Below, in pieces: positions 49,237 through 58,904 of a stretch of 64,000 nucleotides of DNA. Position 1 is the first letter of the stretch. Every line of letters starts with the position of its first letter. The translations under genes and the position numbers were made by a program. The notes under the pieces are model-generated. The model did not search any database. It had not been told where the DNA came from and worked only from the letters and a program-made list of their open reading frames with translations. The stretch is from PALSA-505 sp036267135 (GTDB taxonomy: Bacteria > Actinomycetota > Actinomycetes > Streptosporangiales > Streptosporangiaceae), in contig DATAWQ010000037.1 of assembly GCA_036267135.1 (NCBI GenBank), positions 42,744 through 106,743 on the forward strand, written 5' to 3'.

Positions 49237-51102
49237 ATGAAGCTCACCCCCCGCCTGGCCGCCGTGGCCGCGACCCTCACGGCGCTCACCGCCGGGCTGG
49301 CCGGCCCGCAGGCCGCGTCGGCCGTCACGGCCTCGGCCGCCGCGCCGGTCCTCCGGGCCAGCGCCCCGGCTAGGCCCATCACCCTGGTCAAACGGAACAG
49401 GATCACTGTCGGCGAGTCGGTTCACCAGGCCATCGTCCTGCCCGCGGGCCCGCAGCCGCACGGCCTGGCCTTCCACGCCGCCACGCCGCTGCCCGCCACC
49501 AAATACAGCGCGACCACTCACCTGTACCGGGTGCTGGTACGCATCCTCAATCGCAGTGGCGCCCCGGTCGGGCCGCCGGCCGGCTCGCCAGGCGGCGCGA
49601 CCTACAGCGTCATGGGGCCCATCGTCAACACGGCCACCGCCGGCACCCCGGCCTCGGTCGGCTACAACCGCAAGCTCGGCGCCTACAGCGTTCGGGTGCC
49701 GGCGGGCGACTACTACCTGGACGGCCTCGTCGCCACGCCTGGATACAGCGCGGTCATGGTCCAGCCCGACGTCGCCGTGCACGCCAACACCACGGTCACC
49801 CTGGACGCCAGGGCCGCCGACCCGGTGAGCGTCAAGGTGGACCACCCCGGCGCGGCCCCGTTGCTCGAATACGCCGAGATCGACCAGACCATCGACGGCA
49901 CCCCCGTCAGCTCGTCCTACGGCGTGGAGAACTCGCCGGGCAAGCCGCGGCAGCTGTACCTGACCCCAACCGTCGCGGTCACCGGCAGGCCGTTCCTGTT
50001 CAGCCTGCACGCGTCGCTGACCAGCCCGGCGGCGTTCCCCACCGGACGGCGCTCGCGTCTGCGGCCGGCCCGCTATGAGTACAACCTGCTGTTCACTCAC
50101 CGGGGTGTGCCGGCCTCGCTGGCCTACCGGGTCGGCGCGGGCCAGCTCGCCACCGTCGCGACCCGCTACTACGGCGAGACGGCCACCCTGCCCAAGAGCG
50201 ACATCGGACAGCAGGGCAACCTCCCCCTGGGCCCCGGCAACGACGAGCTGTACTCCTACGACGCGCCCGTCGTGATCCCGCCGGCCGGACGGGCCACGAT
50301 GTACTACGTCGCGCCGCCCGGCATCACCTGGAGCAGCGAGGACCTGCTGGACGACAACCAGGCGGCCCCGAGCGACCTGCAGTCGAATGCGTCCTACCAG
50401 CCCGGCAGGCACTACACCGACAGCTTCGGCGAGGCGGCGCTCGGGGCCGCGGGGGACGCCCTGAGGATGGGCAACGCGATGGAGTTCTTCCCCGCCCCGT
50501 TCTCGCCGTCCGAGCCCGGCCACGTCCTGCAGGCATGCTGCGGGCTGAGCATCGACGGCAGCAAGGTGCACAGCACGCTGTGGCGGGGCGGCAAGATGCT
50601 CGCACACAACAGCGACCCCTGGGGGTTCGGCCTCACCGTGCCCGCCGCCCGTGGCCGGTACACGCTCACCGAGACGGCCACCCGCCCGGCGTCCGACTGG
50701 TCCGCGCTCGGCACCCAGTCCAGCGCGACCTGGTCGTTCTTCTCCGCCAGGCCACAAGGGACGGACGGCCTGCCGTTGCTAACCGTGCGGACGGCTGGGC
50801 CGTTCAGCTCATCGGGCGCCCTGCCGGGTGGGAAGACCGTGCCGCTGTCGCTGAGCGTCGACGGGATCCCGCAGGGCGCCAGGCTGACCAGCCTCACGGT
50901 GTCGGCCTCGTCCGACGGCGGCAAGACCTGGCGCCCGCTGCACGTCTACCGCGTGGGCCAGCGCTGGCGTGCCCTGGTGACCACGCGGGCGGGCGGGTAC
51001 GTGTCGCTGCGCACAGCGGCCACCGACTCGGCCGGCGACGCGGCGGTCATCACGACGATCCGCGCGTTCGCGGTAACCCAGGGGACCAGCGCGGCCCGCT
51101 AA
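49237..51102 (+). CDS. Large secreted protein
   Basis: 621 residues with a Sec signal peptide (MKLTPRLAAVAATLTALTAG...AASA, cleavage near residue 30) and no later membrane segment. The body is beta-rich (VTLDARAADPVSVKVDHPG, SLSVDGIPQGARLTSLTVSASSDGGKTW) and resembles the non-catalytic tail of large actinobacterial subtilases. No protease triad is seen. One Cys pair (QACCGLS) is present. Probably in the same transcript as the sigma factor and the CU044_5270 gene. Function unknown. Confidence 0.8.
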   Translation: MKLTPRLAAVAATLTALTAGLAGPQAASAVTASAAAPVLRASAPARPITLVKRNRITVGESVHQAIVLPAGPQPHGLAFHAATPLPATKYSATTHLYRVLVRILNRSGAPVGPPAGSPGGATYSVMGPIVNTATAGTPASVGYNRKLGAYSVRVPAGDYYLDGLVATPGYSAVMVQPDVAVHANTTVTLDARAADPVSVKVDHPGAAPLLEYAEIDQTIDGTPVSSSYGVENSPGKPRQLYLTPTVAVTGRPFLFSLHASLTSPAAFPTGRRSRLRPARYEYNLLFTHRGVPASLAYRVGAGQLATVATRYYGETATLPKSDIGQQGNLPLGPGNDELYSYDAPVVIPPAGRATMYYVAPPGITWSSEDLLDDNQAAPSDLQSNASYQPGRHYTDSFGEAALGAAGDALRMGNAMEFFPAPFSPSEPGHVLQACCGLSIDGSKVHSTLWRGGKMLAHNSDPWGFGLTVPAARGRYTLTETATRPASDWSALGTQSSATWSFFSARPQGTDGLPLLTVRTAGPFSSSGALPGGKTVPLSLSVDGIPQGARLTSLTVSASSDGGKTWRPLHVYRVGQRWRALVTTRAGGYVSLRTAATDSAGDAAVITTIRAFAVTQGTSAAR

Positions 51103-51177
51103 GTTACTAGCCGGTAGGATGCCAGGACGCCGCGCACGGCTGCCCGCCGTGCGCCGCGTAGGTCACCGCTGGCTCCA

Positions 51178-51243
51178 CTTGCTGGGCCGGAAAGATAAAC
51201 CCGTCGGCAGCTTTCTGGGCCGGAAAGATAAACCCGTCGGCAG
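51178..51243. repeat. 33-bp tandem repeat, two copies
   Basis: CTTGCTGGGCCGGAAAGATAAACCCGTCGGCAG at 51178 and the CTTTCTGGG variant at 51211. Same core as the 24257 elements; 57 bp upstream of etfD. Confidence 0.85.
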
Positions 51244-51299
51244 GCGTACGCTGGCGGATCAAGCTCGCCGCCCACCAGCAGCCCTACAGGAGGTCCGCA

Positions 51300-53519
51300 G
51301 TGGCCCTGCGCATCATCATCGGCCTGGCCCTGACCGTCATCGCGTTCGCGATCGCCGGCCGCCGGGTGTGGTGGCTGTACCGGCTGGCGGCCAGCGGCCA
51401 GCCGGCCCCCGAGCGGTTCGAGACCGTGCGCGAGCACGTGGGCGGTGACCTGAGCACGCAGGTCACCGAGGTGTTCGGCCAGCGCAAGCTGCTGAAGTGG
51501 TCGGTGCCGGGGGTGGCGCACTTCCTGACGTTCTGGGGCTTCATCATCCTGATCCTCACGATCATCGAGGCCTACGGGGATCTGTTCGACAAGACGTTCG
51601 CGATCCCCGGCATCGGGCACTGGGCCGCGATCGGGTTCATCGAGGACCTGTTCGCCGTGGCCGTGCTGGTGGGCATCGCGACGTTCGCGATCATCAGGCT
51701 CCGCGCCGACCCCAAGCGCGAAGGGCGCGAGTCGCGGTTTTCCGGGTCACACACCGGGGCGGCCTGGCTAGTCCTTTTCCTGATCTTCCTAGTGGTCGCC
51801 ACGCTGCTGCTGTACCGGGGCGCGCAGATCAACACCGGTGACTTCCCTTACGCTCACGGGGCGTTCGCCTCGCAGATCGTGGGCCACTGGCTGCACCCGC
51901 TGGGCGGCGCGGCCAACCGCGGCATCGAGACCACGTTCGTGCTGGGCCAGCTCGCGGTCATCCTGGGCTTCCTGGTGCTGGTCGTGCACTCCAAGCACCT
52001 GCACATCGGCATCGCCCCGCTGAACGTGCTGTTCGCGCGGCGCAGGCCGGAGGCCCCGCGCGGCACGCCGGGCGGGCTCGGCGCGCTGCAGCCGATGCGG
52101 TCGGGCGGCAAGGTGCTCGACTTCGAGGAGGCCGATCCGGACACGGACGTGTTCGGCCGCGGCAAGATCGAGGACTTCACCTGGAAGGGCTTGCTCGACA
52201 TGGCCACCTGCACCGAGTGCGGGCGCTGCCAGTCGCAGTGCCCGGCCTGGGTCACCGGCAAGCCACTGTCGCCCAAGATGATCATGCTGGACCTGCGCGA
52301 CCACGCGTTCGCGAAGGCGCCGCACATCCTGGCCGGATCCGACGAGGAGCGGGAGAAGCTGCCCGACGCGGTCAAGGCGGAGGCCGAGCGGCCGCTGGTC
52401 GGGGACGCCGAGGCCCACGGTGTGATCGACCCGGACGCGCTGTGGGCGTGCACCAACTGCGGCGCCTGCGTCGAGGAGTGCCCGGTCGACATCGAGCACA
52501 TCGACCACATCTCCGACATGCGCCGCTATCAGGTGCTGATCGAGTCCGCGTTCCCCACCGAGGCGTCCTCGATGCTGAAGAACCTGGAGAACAAGGGCAA
52601 CCCGTGGGGCATGGGGGAGAACAAGCGGACCGAGTGGATCACCGAGCTCGACTTCGAGGTGCCGGTGGTCGACGGCGAGATCGGCGACGACGTCGAGTAC
52701 CTGTTCTGGGTCGGCTGCGCCGGCGCGCTGGAGGACCGGGCCAAGCGCACCACCAAGGCCATCGCCCAGCTCCTGCACACGGCCGGGGTGAGCTTCGCTG
52801 TGCTCGGGCCGGCCGAGAGCTGCACCGGCGACCCGGCCAGGCGGATGGGCAACGAGTTCGTCTACAGCATGCTGGCCCAGCAGAACATCGAGACACTGAA
52901 CGAGGCCAAGGTCCGCAAGATCGTCGCGAGCTGCCCGCACTGCTTCAACACGATCGCCAACGAGTACCCGCAGCTCGGCGGCAACTACGAGGTGATCCAT
53001 CACACCCAGCTGCTGGCCCGGCTGGTGGCCGAGGGCAGGCTGACCCCGGCCAGCCCGGTCAACGAGAAGATCACCTACCACGACCCGTGCTTCCTCGGCC
53101 GGCACAACCGCGTGTTCACCGCACCGCGGGAGATCATGGAGCAGGTGCCGGGGGTGCAGCCGGTCGAAATGCACCGGTGCAAGGAGCGCGGGTTCTGCTG
53201 CGGGGCCGGCGGCGCCCGGATGTGGATGGAAGAGCGGATCGGCAAGCGGATCAACACCGAGCGGATCGAGGAGGCGCTGGCCACCGACCCGGACACGGTG
53301 TCCACGGCCTGCCCGTACTGCATGGTCATGCTGGGTGACGCGATCAACGCGAAGAAGAGCAGCGGCGAGGCCAAGGAGACGCTCGAGGTGGTGGACGTGG
53401 CCCAGTTGCTCGCCCGGTCCATCCAGCCCGCCGCTAACGGCCAGGCGCCTGTCGGCCAGGCCAGCCCAGACGAGACCAGCACGGACGAGACCGGCACGGA
53501 ACCGGCCGGGGACGCGTAG
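51300..53519 (+). CDS. etfD: EtfD-like membrane Fe-S oxidoreductase
   Basis: 739 residues from GTG 51300 after AGGAGG. The N-terminal half has about five or six membrane segments in a nitrate-reductase-gamma-like domain. Two 4Fe-4S motifs follow: CTECGRCQSQCP near residue 304 and CTNCGACVEECP near 383. Two CCG domains come next (SCTGDPARRMG; CKERGFCCGAGGARMW). This is the layout of M. tuberculosis Rv0338c (EtfD), which passes electrons from acyl-CoA dehydrogenases and ETF to the membrane quinone pool. Disordered acidic tail. Confidence 0.92.
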   Translation: MALRIIIGLALTVIAFAIAGRRVWWLYRLAASGQPAPERFETVREHVGGDLSTQVTEVFGQRKLLKWSVPGVAHFLTFWGFIILILTIIEAYGDLFDKTFAIPGIGHWAAIGFIEDLFAVAVLVGIATFAIIRLRADPKREGRESRFSGSHTGAAWLVLFLIFLVVATLLLYRGAQINTGDFPYAHGAFASQIVGHWLHPLGGAANRGIETTFVLGQLAVILGFLVLVVHSKHLHIGIAPLNVLFARRRPEAPRGTPGGLGALQPMRSGGKVLDFEEADPDTDVFGRGKIEDFTWKGLLDMATCTECGRCQSQCPAWVTGKPLSPKMIMLDLRDHAFAKAPHILAGSDEEREKLPDAVKAEAERPLVGDAEAHGVIDPDALWACTNCGACVEECPVDIEHIDHISDMRRYQVLIESAFPTEASSMLKNLENKGNPWGMGENKRTEWITELDFEVPVVDGEIGDDVEYLFWVGCAGALEDRAKRTTKAIAQLLHTAGVSFAVLGPAESCTGDPARRMGNEFVYSMLAQQNIETLNEAKVRKIVASCPHCFNTIANEYPQLGGNYEVIHHTQLLARLVAEGRLTPASPVNEKITYHDPCFLGRHNRVFTAPREIMEQVPGVQPVEMHRCKERGFCCGAGGARMWMEERIGKRINTERIEEALATDPDTVSTACPYCMVMLGDAINAKKSSGEAKETLEVVDVAQLLARSIQPAANGQAPVGQASPDETSTDETGTEPAGDA

Positions 53520-53646
53520 GAGACTTGGTCTGCGCCGACCCTCGGCGGCGGGGTAACCGGTCCGTGGCGAAGCCGTTCAGGGCCCAATATCGTCTTGGCC
53601 ACGCGAGCCGGCCGGCCTCCCGCAAGCCAAGCGCCGGACGGACGGG

Positions 53647-55164
53647 TCAGCGCCCGGGCGACGGGGACGCGGTGAGCTTGTTCGGCAGCCAGATCCGCAC
53701 CCTGGTGCCGCGGCCGGGCACCGAGTCCAGCGCGGCTTCGCCGCCGTGCGCCCTGGCGATGGCCTGAACGATGGCCAGGCCAAGACCGCTGCCCGACTTG
53801 TCCCTCCCGTTCGGCGCGGCCGGTTCCTGGCCGTCGCCGCCGGGGCTGGCCCCGCGGTGGAACCGGTCGAACGCCCGCGCGGCGTCCTCCGTGGACATGC
53901 CCGGGCCCGCATCGGCCACCTCGAGCACCACCGACTGGCCGGACTGGCCGAGCCGGACCGCCGTCGGGGTGCCGGGCGGGGTGTAGGCCCGCACGTTGCC
54001 CAGCAGGTTGGCCAGGATCTGCCGGATCCGCGGCTCGTCCACCACGGCCATCAGGCTCGGCGGCGCCTCCGCGTAGACCGGCCGGTCCGGCTCCACCGCC
54101 GTCGCGTCCGCGACCGCATCCCGCACCAGCAGGGCCAGGTCGGTCTCGGTCAGGTCCAGCGAGGACATCCGGTCCAGCCGGGCCAGTTCCAGCAGTTCGG
54201 CCACCAGCTTGCTCATCCGGTCGGCTTCCTGCTCGATCCGGCGCATCGCGTCCGGCAGCCGTTCGGGGCCGAGCGCGCCCTGCCGGTAGAGCTCGGCGTA
54301 GCCGCGGATGGTGGTCAGCGGGGTGCGAAGCTCGTGCGAGGCGTCGGCGGCGAACTGGCGTACCTTTTGCTCGGAGGCCAGCCGGGCGCCGAACGCCTGC
54401 TGGATCCGGTCCAGCATGGTGTTGATCGCCGACGACAGCCTGCCCATCTCGGCCCGGTCGCCGGGGTCGGGCATGCGGTCGGTCAGGTCGCCCTTGGTGG
54501 TGATGCCGTCGGCCGTGGTGGCCATCTCGTCCAGCGGCGCGAGGCCGCGGCGGATCAGCCAGGGGCCGCACAGCCCGAGCAGCCCGATCAGCACCACGCC
54601 GGTGATGACCTCGACCAGGATGACCGAGCCCAGTGGTCCTTCCCGCCCGCTGTTCGGCTTTGCCACGACGATCACGGCGGCCGAACCCGGGGGAACCACG
54701 TCCTGATTGCGGAGGGCGTCACGCGCCAGGCGGTACTCCGCGCGCATCACCGGGCCCCCGTCCGGCAGCTTGATCGTGAACGGGGTGAGCGCCTTGGCGT
54801 CCAGCCTGGGCCGCTTCCTGGTCCCGCCCGAGATCCTCTGTTCCAGGAAGGAGACGAGATCCTGGGCCACCCGCTGGCTACCCGAACTGGGCTGGGAGAT
54901 CACCCCCGCCTTGTGTGCCCCCAGCGAGTAGTACACCGCGTAGACGTCGTTGGTCCCCGCCAGATCGCCGATCGGTCGCTCGGTCGCCGCCGTGAGGGCC
55001 TCGTCGAAGGCCTGGCCGAAGCGCTTGCCAAAGATCAGCGACGCGATCAGGGCCAAGACGACGAGGAACACGCTGGTCACCACCAGCAGCGCGGTCAGCA
55101 GCCGGGCGCGTAGCGAAAGCCGGCGTTTCGTCCCCCGGCCGGAGTGGCTAGCTCCCCGGCCCAT
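53647..55164 (-). CDS. Sensor histidine kinase
   Basis: 505 residues. N-terminal membrane segment (about 17-45), an extracellular sensor of about 140 residues, a second membrane segment (GSVILVEVITGVVLIGLLGLC) and HAMP. The DHp phospho-His is in FAADASHELRTPL near residue 275. The HATPase has NLLGNVRAYTPPG, DAGPGMS and GSGLGLAIVQAI. It resembles mycobacterial TrcS/PrrB-class kinases. Its start overlaps the response-regulator gene by 17 bp. Confidence 0.93.
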   Translation of the reverse strand: MGRGASHSGRGTKRRLSLRARLLTALLVVTSVFLVVLALIASLIFGKRFGQAFDEALTAATERPIGDLAGTNDVYAVYYSLGAHKAGVISQPSSGSQRVAQDLVSFLEQRISGGTRKRPRLDAKALTPFTIKLPDGGPVMRAEYRLARDALRNQDVVPPGSAAVIVVAKPNSGREGPLGSVILVEVITGVVLIGLLGLCGPWLIRRGLAPLDEMATTADGITTKGDLTDRMPDPGDRAEMGRLSSAINTMLDRIQQAFGARLASEQKVRQFAADASHELRTPLTTIRGYAELYRQGALGPERLPDAMRRIEQEADRMSKLVAELLELARLDRMSSLDLTETDLALLVRDAVADATAVEPDRPVYAEAPPSLMAVVDEPRIRQILANLLGNVRAYTPPGTPTAVRLGQSGQSVVLEVADAGPGMSTEDAARAFDRFHRGASPGGDGQEPAAPNGRDKSGSGLGLAIVQAIARAHGGEAALDSVPGRGTRVRIWLPNKLTASPSPGR

Positions 55165-55885
55165 GGTCGGCCAGCCGCAGGCTGTAGCCCACCCCCCGCT
55201 GGGTGTGGATGATCGGCGGGCCGAGCGGATCGAGCTTGCGCCGCAGGTAGCTGATGTAGGTCTCGACGATCTGCGACTGGCCCGCGTAGTCCCAGCCCCA
55301 GACGTTCTCCAGCAACTGCTCCCTGGTCAGCACGCGTCCCTCGTGCCGCATCAGGTAGGCGAGCAGCCTGAACTCGGTGGGCGAGAGGTCCACGGGATGG
55401 CCGTCGCGGTGTACCGTCCAGCGCGACTCGTCGAGTTCCAGGTCGTCCACCCGGAGCGTCCTGGACTCGGCGCCGCCCGCACCGCCGTCGGAACTCGCCG
55501 AGCGGGCGGCCCGGCGCAGCACGGCGCGCACCCTGGCCACCAGCGACTCGACCGAGAACGGCTTCGTGACGTAGTCGTCGCCACCGAGGGCCAGCCCGGT
55601 GACCGTGTCCGACGAGGTGTCCCTGGCCGTCAGGAAGATGACCGGCACCTCGTTCCCGGACGACCGGAGCCTGCGGCACACCTCGAAGCCGTCCAGGTCC
55701 GGCAGCATCACGTCCAGGACGATGAGGTCGGGCCGCTCGGTCTCGGCCTGCCGAAGCGCGTCCTTGCCGGTGGCGGCGGTGGTCACCGAGCAGCCGTGGA
55801 ACTGCAGTGCCACCTGCACCAGCTCACGGATGTTGGGCTCGTCGTCAACGACGAGCACCGCGGGAATTTGGTCGCTGTCAGCCAT
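55148..55885 (-). CDS. OmpR-family response regulator
   Basis: 245 residues. Receiver with acidic pair DDE near residue 14, phospho-Asp in LIVLDVMLPD (D58) and Lys in YVTKPF (K108). The C-terminal winged helix has LSPTEFRLLAYLMRHEGRVLTREQLLENVWG and QSQIVETYISYLRRKLD. It is co-transcribed with the kinase and probably with the membrane protein upstream. Confidence 0.95.
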   Translation of the reverse strand: MADSDQIPAVLVVDDEPNIRELVQVALQFHGCSVTTAATGKDALRQAETERPDLIVLDVMLPDLDGFEVCRRLRSSGNEVPVIFLTARDTSSDTVTGLALGGDDYVTKPFSVESLVARVRAVLRRAARSASSDGGAGGAESRTLRVDDLELDESRWTVHRDGHPVDLSPTEFRLLAYLMRHEGRVLTREQLLENVWGWDYAGQSQIVETYISYLRRKLDPLGPPIIHTQRGVGYSLRLADHGPGS

Positions 55886-55975
55886 GGCTTCCGGTCATTG
55901 TCTCGCATACCACGAGCACCGGCGCGTCCCCGGGGGGTGAGACACGCCGGCGCCCAGTCTGTGGCTCTGCCGCGC

Positions 55976-56920
55976 TCAGGTGGCCGAGCCCGATGAGGAG
56001 GTGGACGATGAGTTGCTCGATGAAGAGTTACCGGACGAAGAGTTGCTAGACGACGAGCCGTTCGGCGACGAGCCGTTCGACGCCTTTTTCGCCTGGATGA
56101 CGATCAGCCTGGCGTCCTTGCTGCTGCCAATGACCTGACCGCCCACGAACACGCCGGCCCCGCTGGTGAGCTGGCTGCTCGACACCTGCTGGCCGCCCTG
56201 CCTGATCAGCGAATTGCTCGCCACGTGCCAGCTCCACTCGGTGCCGTTACGGGCCTTGACCACCAGCACGCCGCCGCTGTCCGATACGACCCTGCCCCGC
56301 TCGAAGGCGAGCGTCTCCGTGCCGCTGCTGGTGTGGAAGGCAACCTGACCGTACATGCCCCGGATGCGACGGATGGTGGGGCGCAGGCACCCGCGCTTGC
56401 CCGTCTTGCGGTGGACGCTGCCGGCCACCGGGGTCGGGCACTTCGTGCCGGTGCTGCTGGTGGAGCTGATGGCGGTGTTGAGCGCGGCGGCCGACTGGGA
56501 GTTAGCCGCCGACCCGCCCGAACCGGCCAGCGCCAGGCCGCCGATGGCGCCGCCCGCGCCGAGCAGCGCGGCGGCCGTGATCCCGGCGGTCCAGCGCACC
56601 CGCTTGGACCGCTTCCACTCCTGCCTCCAGCTCTTCTTCGCCTTCGGCGGCTGCGGGCCCGGGCCGAACTGCTGCCACGGCGGCCCGTATGGTCCCTGCG
56701 GCCCGTATGGTCCCTGTGGCCCGTTCGGCGGCGGACCGGCCTGCTGCCACTGCGGGTTGCCAGGCGGTGGGCCATCAGGCGTTGAGCCGGGAGGTGGGCC
56801 GTAGCCCTGACCGCTCTGGGCGCCCTGTGCTCCGCCGGGCCAGCCGGGCGTGAACCGGTACGGCTGGGTGGGCGGGTGCTCCTGCGGTCCTTGTCCCATA
56901 GGTTGGTTCACGTTATCCAT
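55976..56920 (-). CDS. Membrane protein with DUF5666-like extracellular domain
   Basis: 314 residues. Gly/Pro/Gln-rich cytoplasmic part (1-95), basic stretch (KAKKSWRQEWKRSKRVRW), one membrane segment (TAGITAAALLGAGGAIGGLAL), an extracellular beta-domain (MYGQVAFHTSSGTETLAFERGRVVSDSGGVLVVKARNGTEWSW) and a Ser/Asn-rich tail. The beta-domain resembles DUF5666 and other OB-like modules. It is the first gene of an apparent three-gene unit with the two-component system and may be its target or accessory sensor. A TGTGA palindrome cluster sits 24-51 bp upstream of its start. Confidence 0.78.
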   Translation of the reverse strand: MDNVNQPMGQGPQEHPPTQPYRFTPGWPGGAQGAQSGQGYGPPPGSTPDGPPPGNPQWQQAGPPPNGPQGPYGPQGPYGPPWQQFGPGPQPPKAKKSWRQEWKRSKRVRWTAGITAAALLGAGGAIGGLALAGSGGSAANSQSAAALNTAISSTSSTGTKCPTPVAGSVHRKTGKRGCLRPTIRRIRGMYGQVAFHTSSGTETLAFERGRVVSDSGGVLVVKARNGTEWSWHVASNSLIRQGGQQVSSSQLTSGAGVFVGGQVIGSSKDARLIVIQAKKASNGSSPNGSSSSNSSSGNSSSSNSSSTSSSGSAT

Positions 56921-56943
56921 GCCACCGAGCTTGCATGCACGAT

Positions 56944-56971
56944 CTGTGACGTCGCGTCACAGAGGCTGTGA
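56944..56971. promoter_or_regulatory. Tripartite TGTGA-type operator
   Basis: CTGTGACG-TCG-CGTCACAG (56944-56962) is a perfect 8-bp inverted repeat, followed by TCACAG-AGG-CTGTGA (56957-56971) sharing its right arm. The half-sites match the TGTGA arm of CRP/GlxR sites, but the spacer between TGTGA and TCACA is 7, not 6. It lies 24 bp upstream of the membrane-protein start. Confidence 0.55.
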
Positions 56972-57056
56972 TTTGCCTGGGAGGTGCTGGCGAGCTTGCT
57001 GACTACCGTCAGTAGGGGTAGTGACCGCGCTGAGCTACTCCCGGTGCGGCCCCGAA

Positions 57057-58817
57057 CTACATCCGCTCCGGCACCGGGACCCCGAGCAGCCCAAGCCCGG
57101 TGAGCAGCACCCGCAGGGTCAGCGCGGACAGGGCCAGCCTGGAATCCCGGGCGGCGTCGCTGTCGGCCGCCAGCACCGGGCAATTCTCGTAGAACGTGGT
57201 GAACGTGCTGGCCAGCTCGAACAGGTAACCGCACAGCCGGTGTGGCTCGGTCGTCTCGGCCACCTGCAAGACCACCGTGGCGAAGCCGAGCAGCTTCAGC
57301 GCCAGCGCCCGCTCGGCCTCCTCTCCGATCTGGATGGGACCCATGGCCTCGTCCGGATCGAGCCCGGCCTTGCGGAAGATCGAGCGGATCCGGGCGGTCG
57401 CGTACTGCAGGTACGGCCCGGTGTTCCCGGTCAGCGCGAGCATCCGGTCGAAGTCGAGCGCGTAACCACTGTCCCTGGCCACCGACAGGTCGGCGTACTT
57501 CAGCGCCCCGATGCCGACCGCCGTGGCGATCCGCTGCCGCTCGGCCGGGTCGTCGTAGCGCTCGCCGATCACCTGCTCGGCCCGCTCCACGGCCTCGTCG
57601 ATCAGCGTGATCAGTTTGACCGTCGCACCGCTCCTGGTCCGCAGCCGCTTCCCGTCGGCCCCTGTCACCAGGCCGATGACCGCGTGCTCGGCGCTGACTT
57701 CGTCGGTCAGCCAGCCGGCCTGCCTGGCCACCGCGAACAGCATCTGGAAGTGCAGCGACTGCTCGGCCGCGACCACGTAGATGAGCCGGTCCGCCTTCAG
57801 GTCCCTGATCCGGTACCTGATCGCGGCCAGGTCGGTGCTGTCGTAGCCGTAGCCGCCATCGCTCTTGCGCAAGATCATCGGCAGCGGCTGGCCATCCCGG
57901 TTGGTGAATCCGGGCGGGAACGCGCACAGTGCCCCGTCGCTGATCACCGCCACGCCGGACTTCTGCAGCTCGTCGCAGACGTCGGCCAGCATTGGGTTGT
58001 AGAAGCTCTCCGGCGCCAGGTCGGTGTCGGAGAGCGTGACCCCCAGCCGGTCGTAGATCGTGTTGTAGTACTGCTTGGAGTCGTCGACGAGTACCTGCCA
58101 CAGCCGCAGCGTCTCCCCGTCTCCCGCTTGCAGCGCCACCACCCGGCGCCTGGACCGCTCGGCGAAGGCAGGATCGCTGTCGAACTTCCGCCGGGCTGCC
58201 TGGTAGAACGCGTTGATCTCACCCCCCGACAGCGCGTCCCGCGCGGCCGCGTCGCCGACGTCGAGCGTGTGCTCGATCAGCATGCCGAACGGGGTGCCCC
58301 AGTCGCCCAGGTGGTTGGCCCTGATGACTGTGTGGCCGAGCCGCTCCAGGACCCGGACCAGCGCGTCGCCGACCACGGTGGTCCGCAAGTGGCCGACGTG
58401 CATCTCCTTGGCCACGTTCGGCGCGGAGTAGTCGACCACGACCTTGGCCGCCGGCCCGCGCGGCGCTGCCTCCTGGCCGGAGACATCGGACTCGTCTAGG
58501 CCCACCCCCGTATCGGCGAGCTGCTCCGAAGCCTGGGTGGCGAGCCACTCGTCGCGCAGTGTCAGGTTGATGAACCCCGGGCCACTTACCTCCGGCTCGG
58601 TGCAAAGATCGGCCACGTCGAGATGGCGGGCGAGTTCCGCCGCGACCTCCCGCGGTGGCCGGCCGAGCCGCTTGCCCAGCGGCAGCGCCACGTTGGCCTG
58701 GTAGTCGGCGAACTGTGACGGCCTGATCACCGGATCGTCATCGGCATGCTCGGGCCCGAAGGCCGCGGCCAGGGCGTGACGCACCCTTTGCGCGAGTACG
58801 TACTGCGGATCGGCCAT
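57057..58817 (-). CDS. argS: Arginyl-tRNA synthetase
   Basis: 586 residues. N-terminal additional domain, then the HIGH motif in VAKEMHVGHLRTTVVGD near residue 130. The KMSK-like loop is VTGADGKRLRTRSGATVKL. The anticodon-binding helix bundle ends ALTLRVLLTGLGLLGVPVPERM. Class I synthetase. No tRNA gene is adjacent. Confidence 0.96.
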   Translation of the reverse strand: MADPQYVLAQRVRHALAAAFGPEHADDDPVIRPSQFADYQANVALPLGKRLGRPPREVAAELARHLDVADLCTEPEVSGPGFINLTLRDEWLATQASEQLADTGVGLDESDVSGQEAAPRGPAAKVVVDYSAPNVAKEMHVGHLRTTVVGDALVRVLERLGHTVIRANHLGDWGTPFGMLIEHTLDVGDAAARDALSGGEINAFYQAARRKFDSDPAFAERSRRRVVALQAGDGETLRLWQVLVDDSKQYYNTIYDRLGVTLSDTDLAPESFYNPMLADVCDELQKSGVAVISDGALCAFPPGFTNRDGQPLPMILRKSDGGYGYDSTDLAAIRYRIRDLKADRLIYVVAAEQSLHFQMLFAVARQAGWLTDEVSAEHAVIGLVTGADGKRLRTRSGATVKLITLIDEAVERAEQVIGERYDDPAERQRIATAVGIGALKYADLSVARDSGYALDFDRMLALTGNTGPYLQYATARIRSIFRKAGLDPDEAMGPIQIGEEAERALALKLLGFATVVLQVAETTEPHRLCGYLFELASTFTTFYENCPVLAADSDAARDSRLALSALTLRVLLTGLGLLGVPVPERM

Positions 58818-58904
58818 GGTTATAAGCCTATCGGCCCCCCCACACCAGCCAGCATCGGTTTTCCTGCCCGGGGCAGGACCCGCCGCGTTGCTGCTGATCT
58901 TGGG

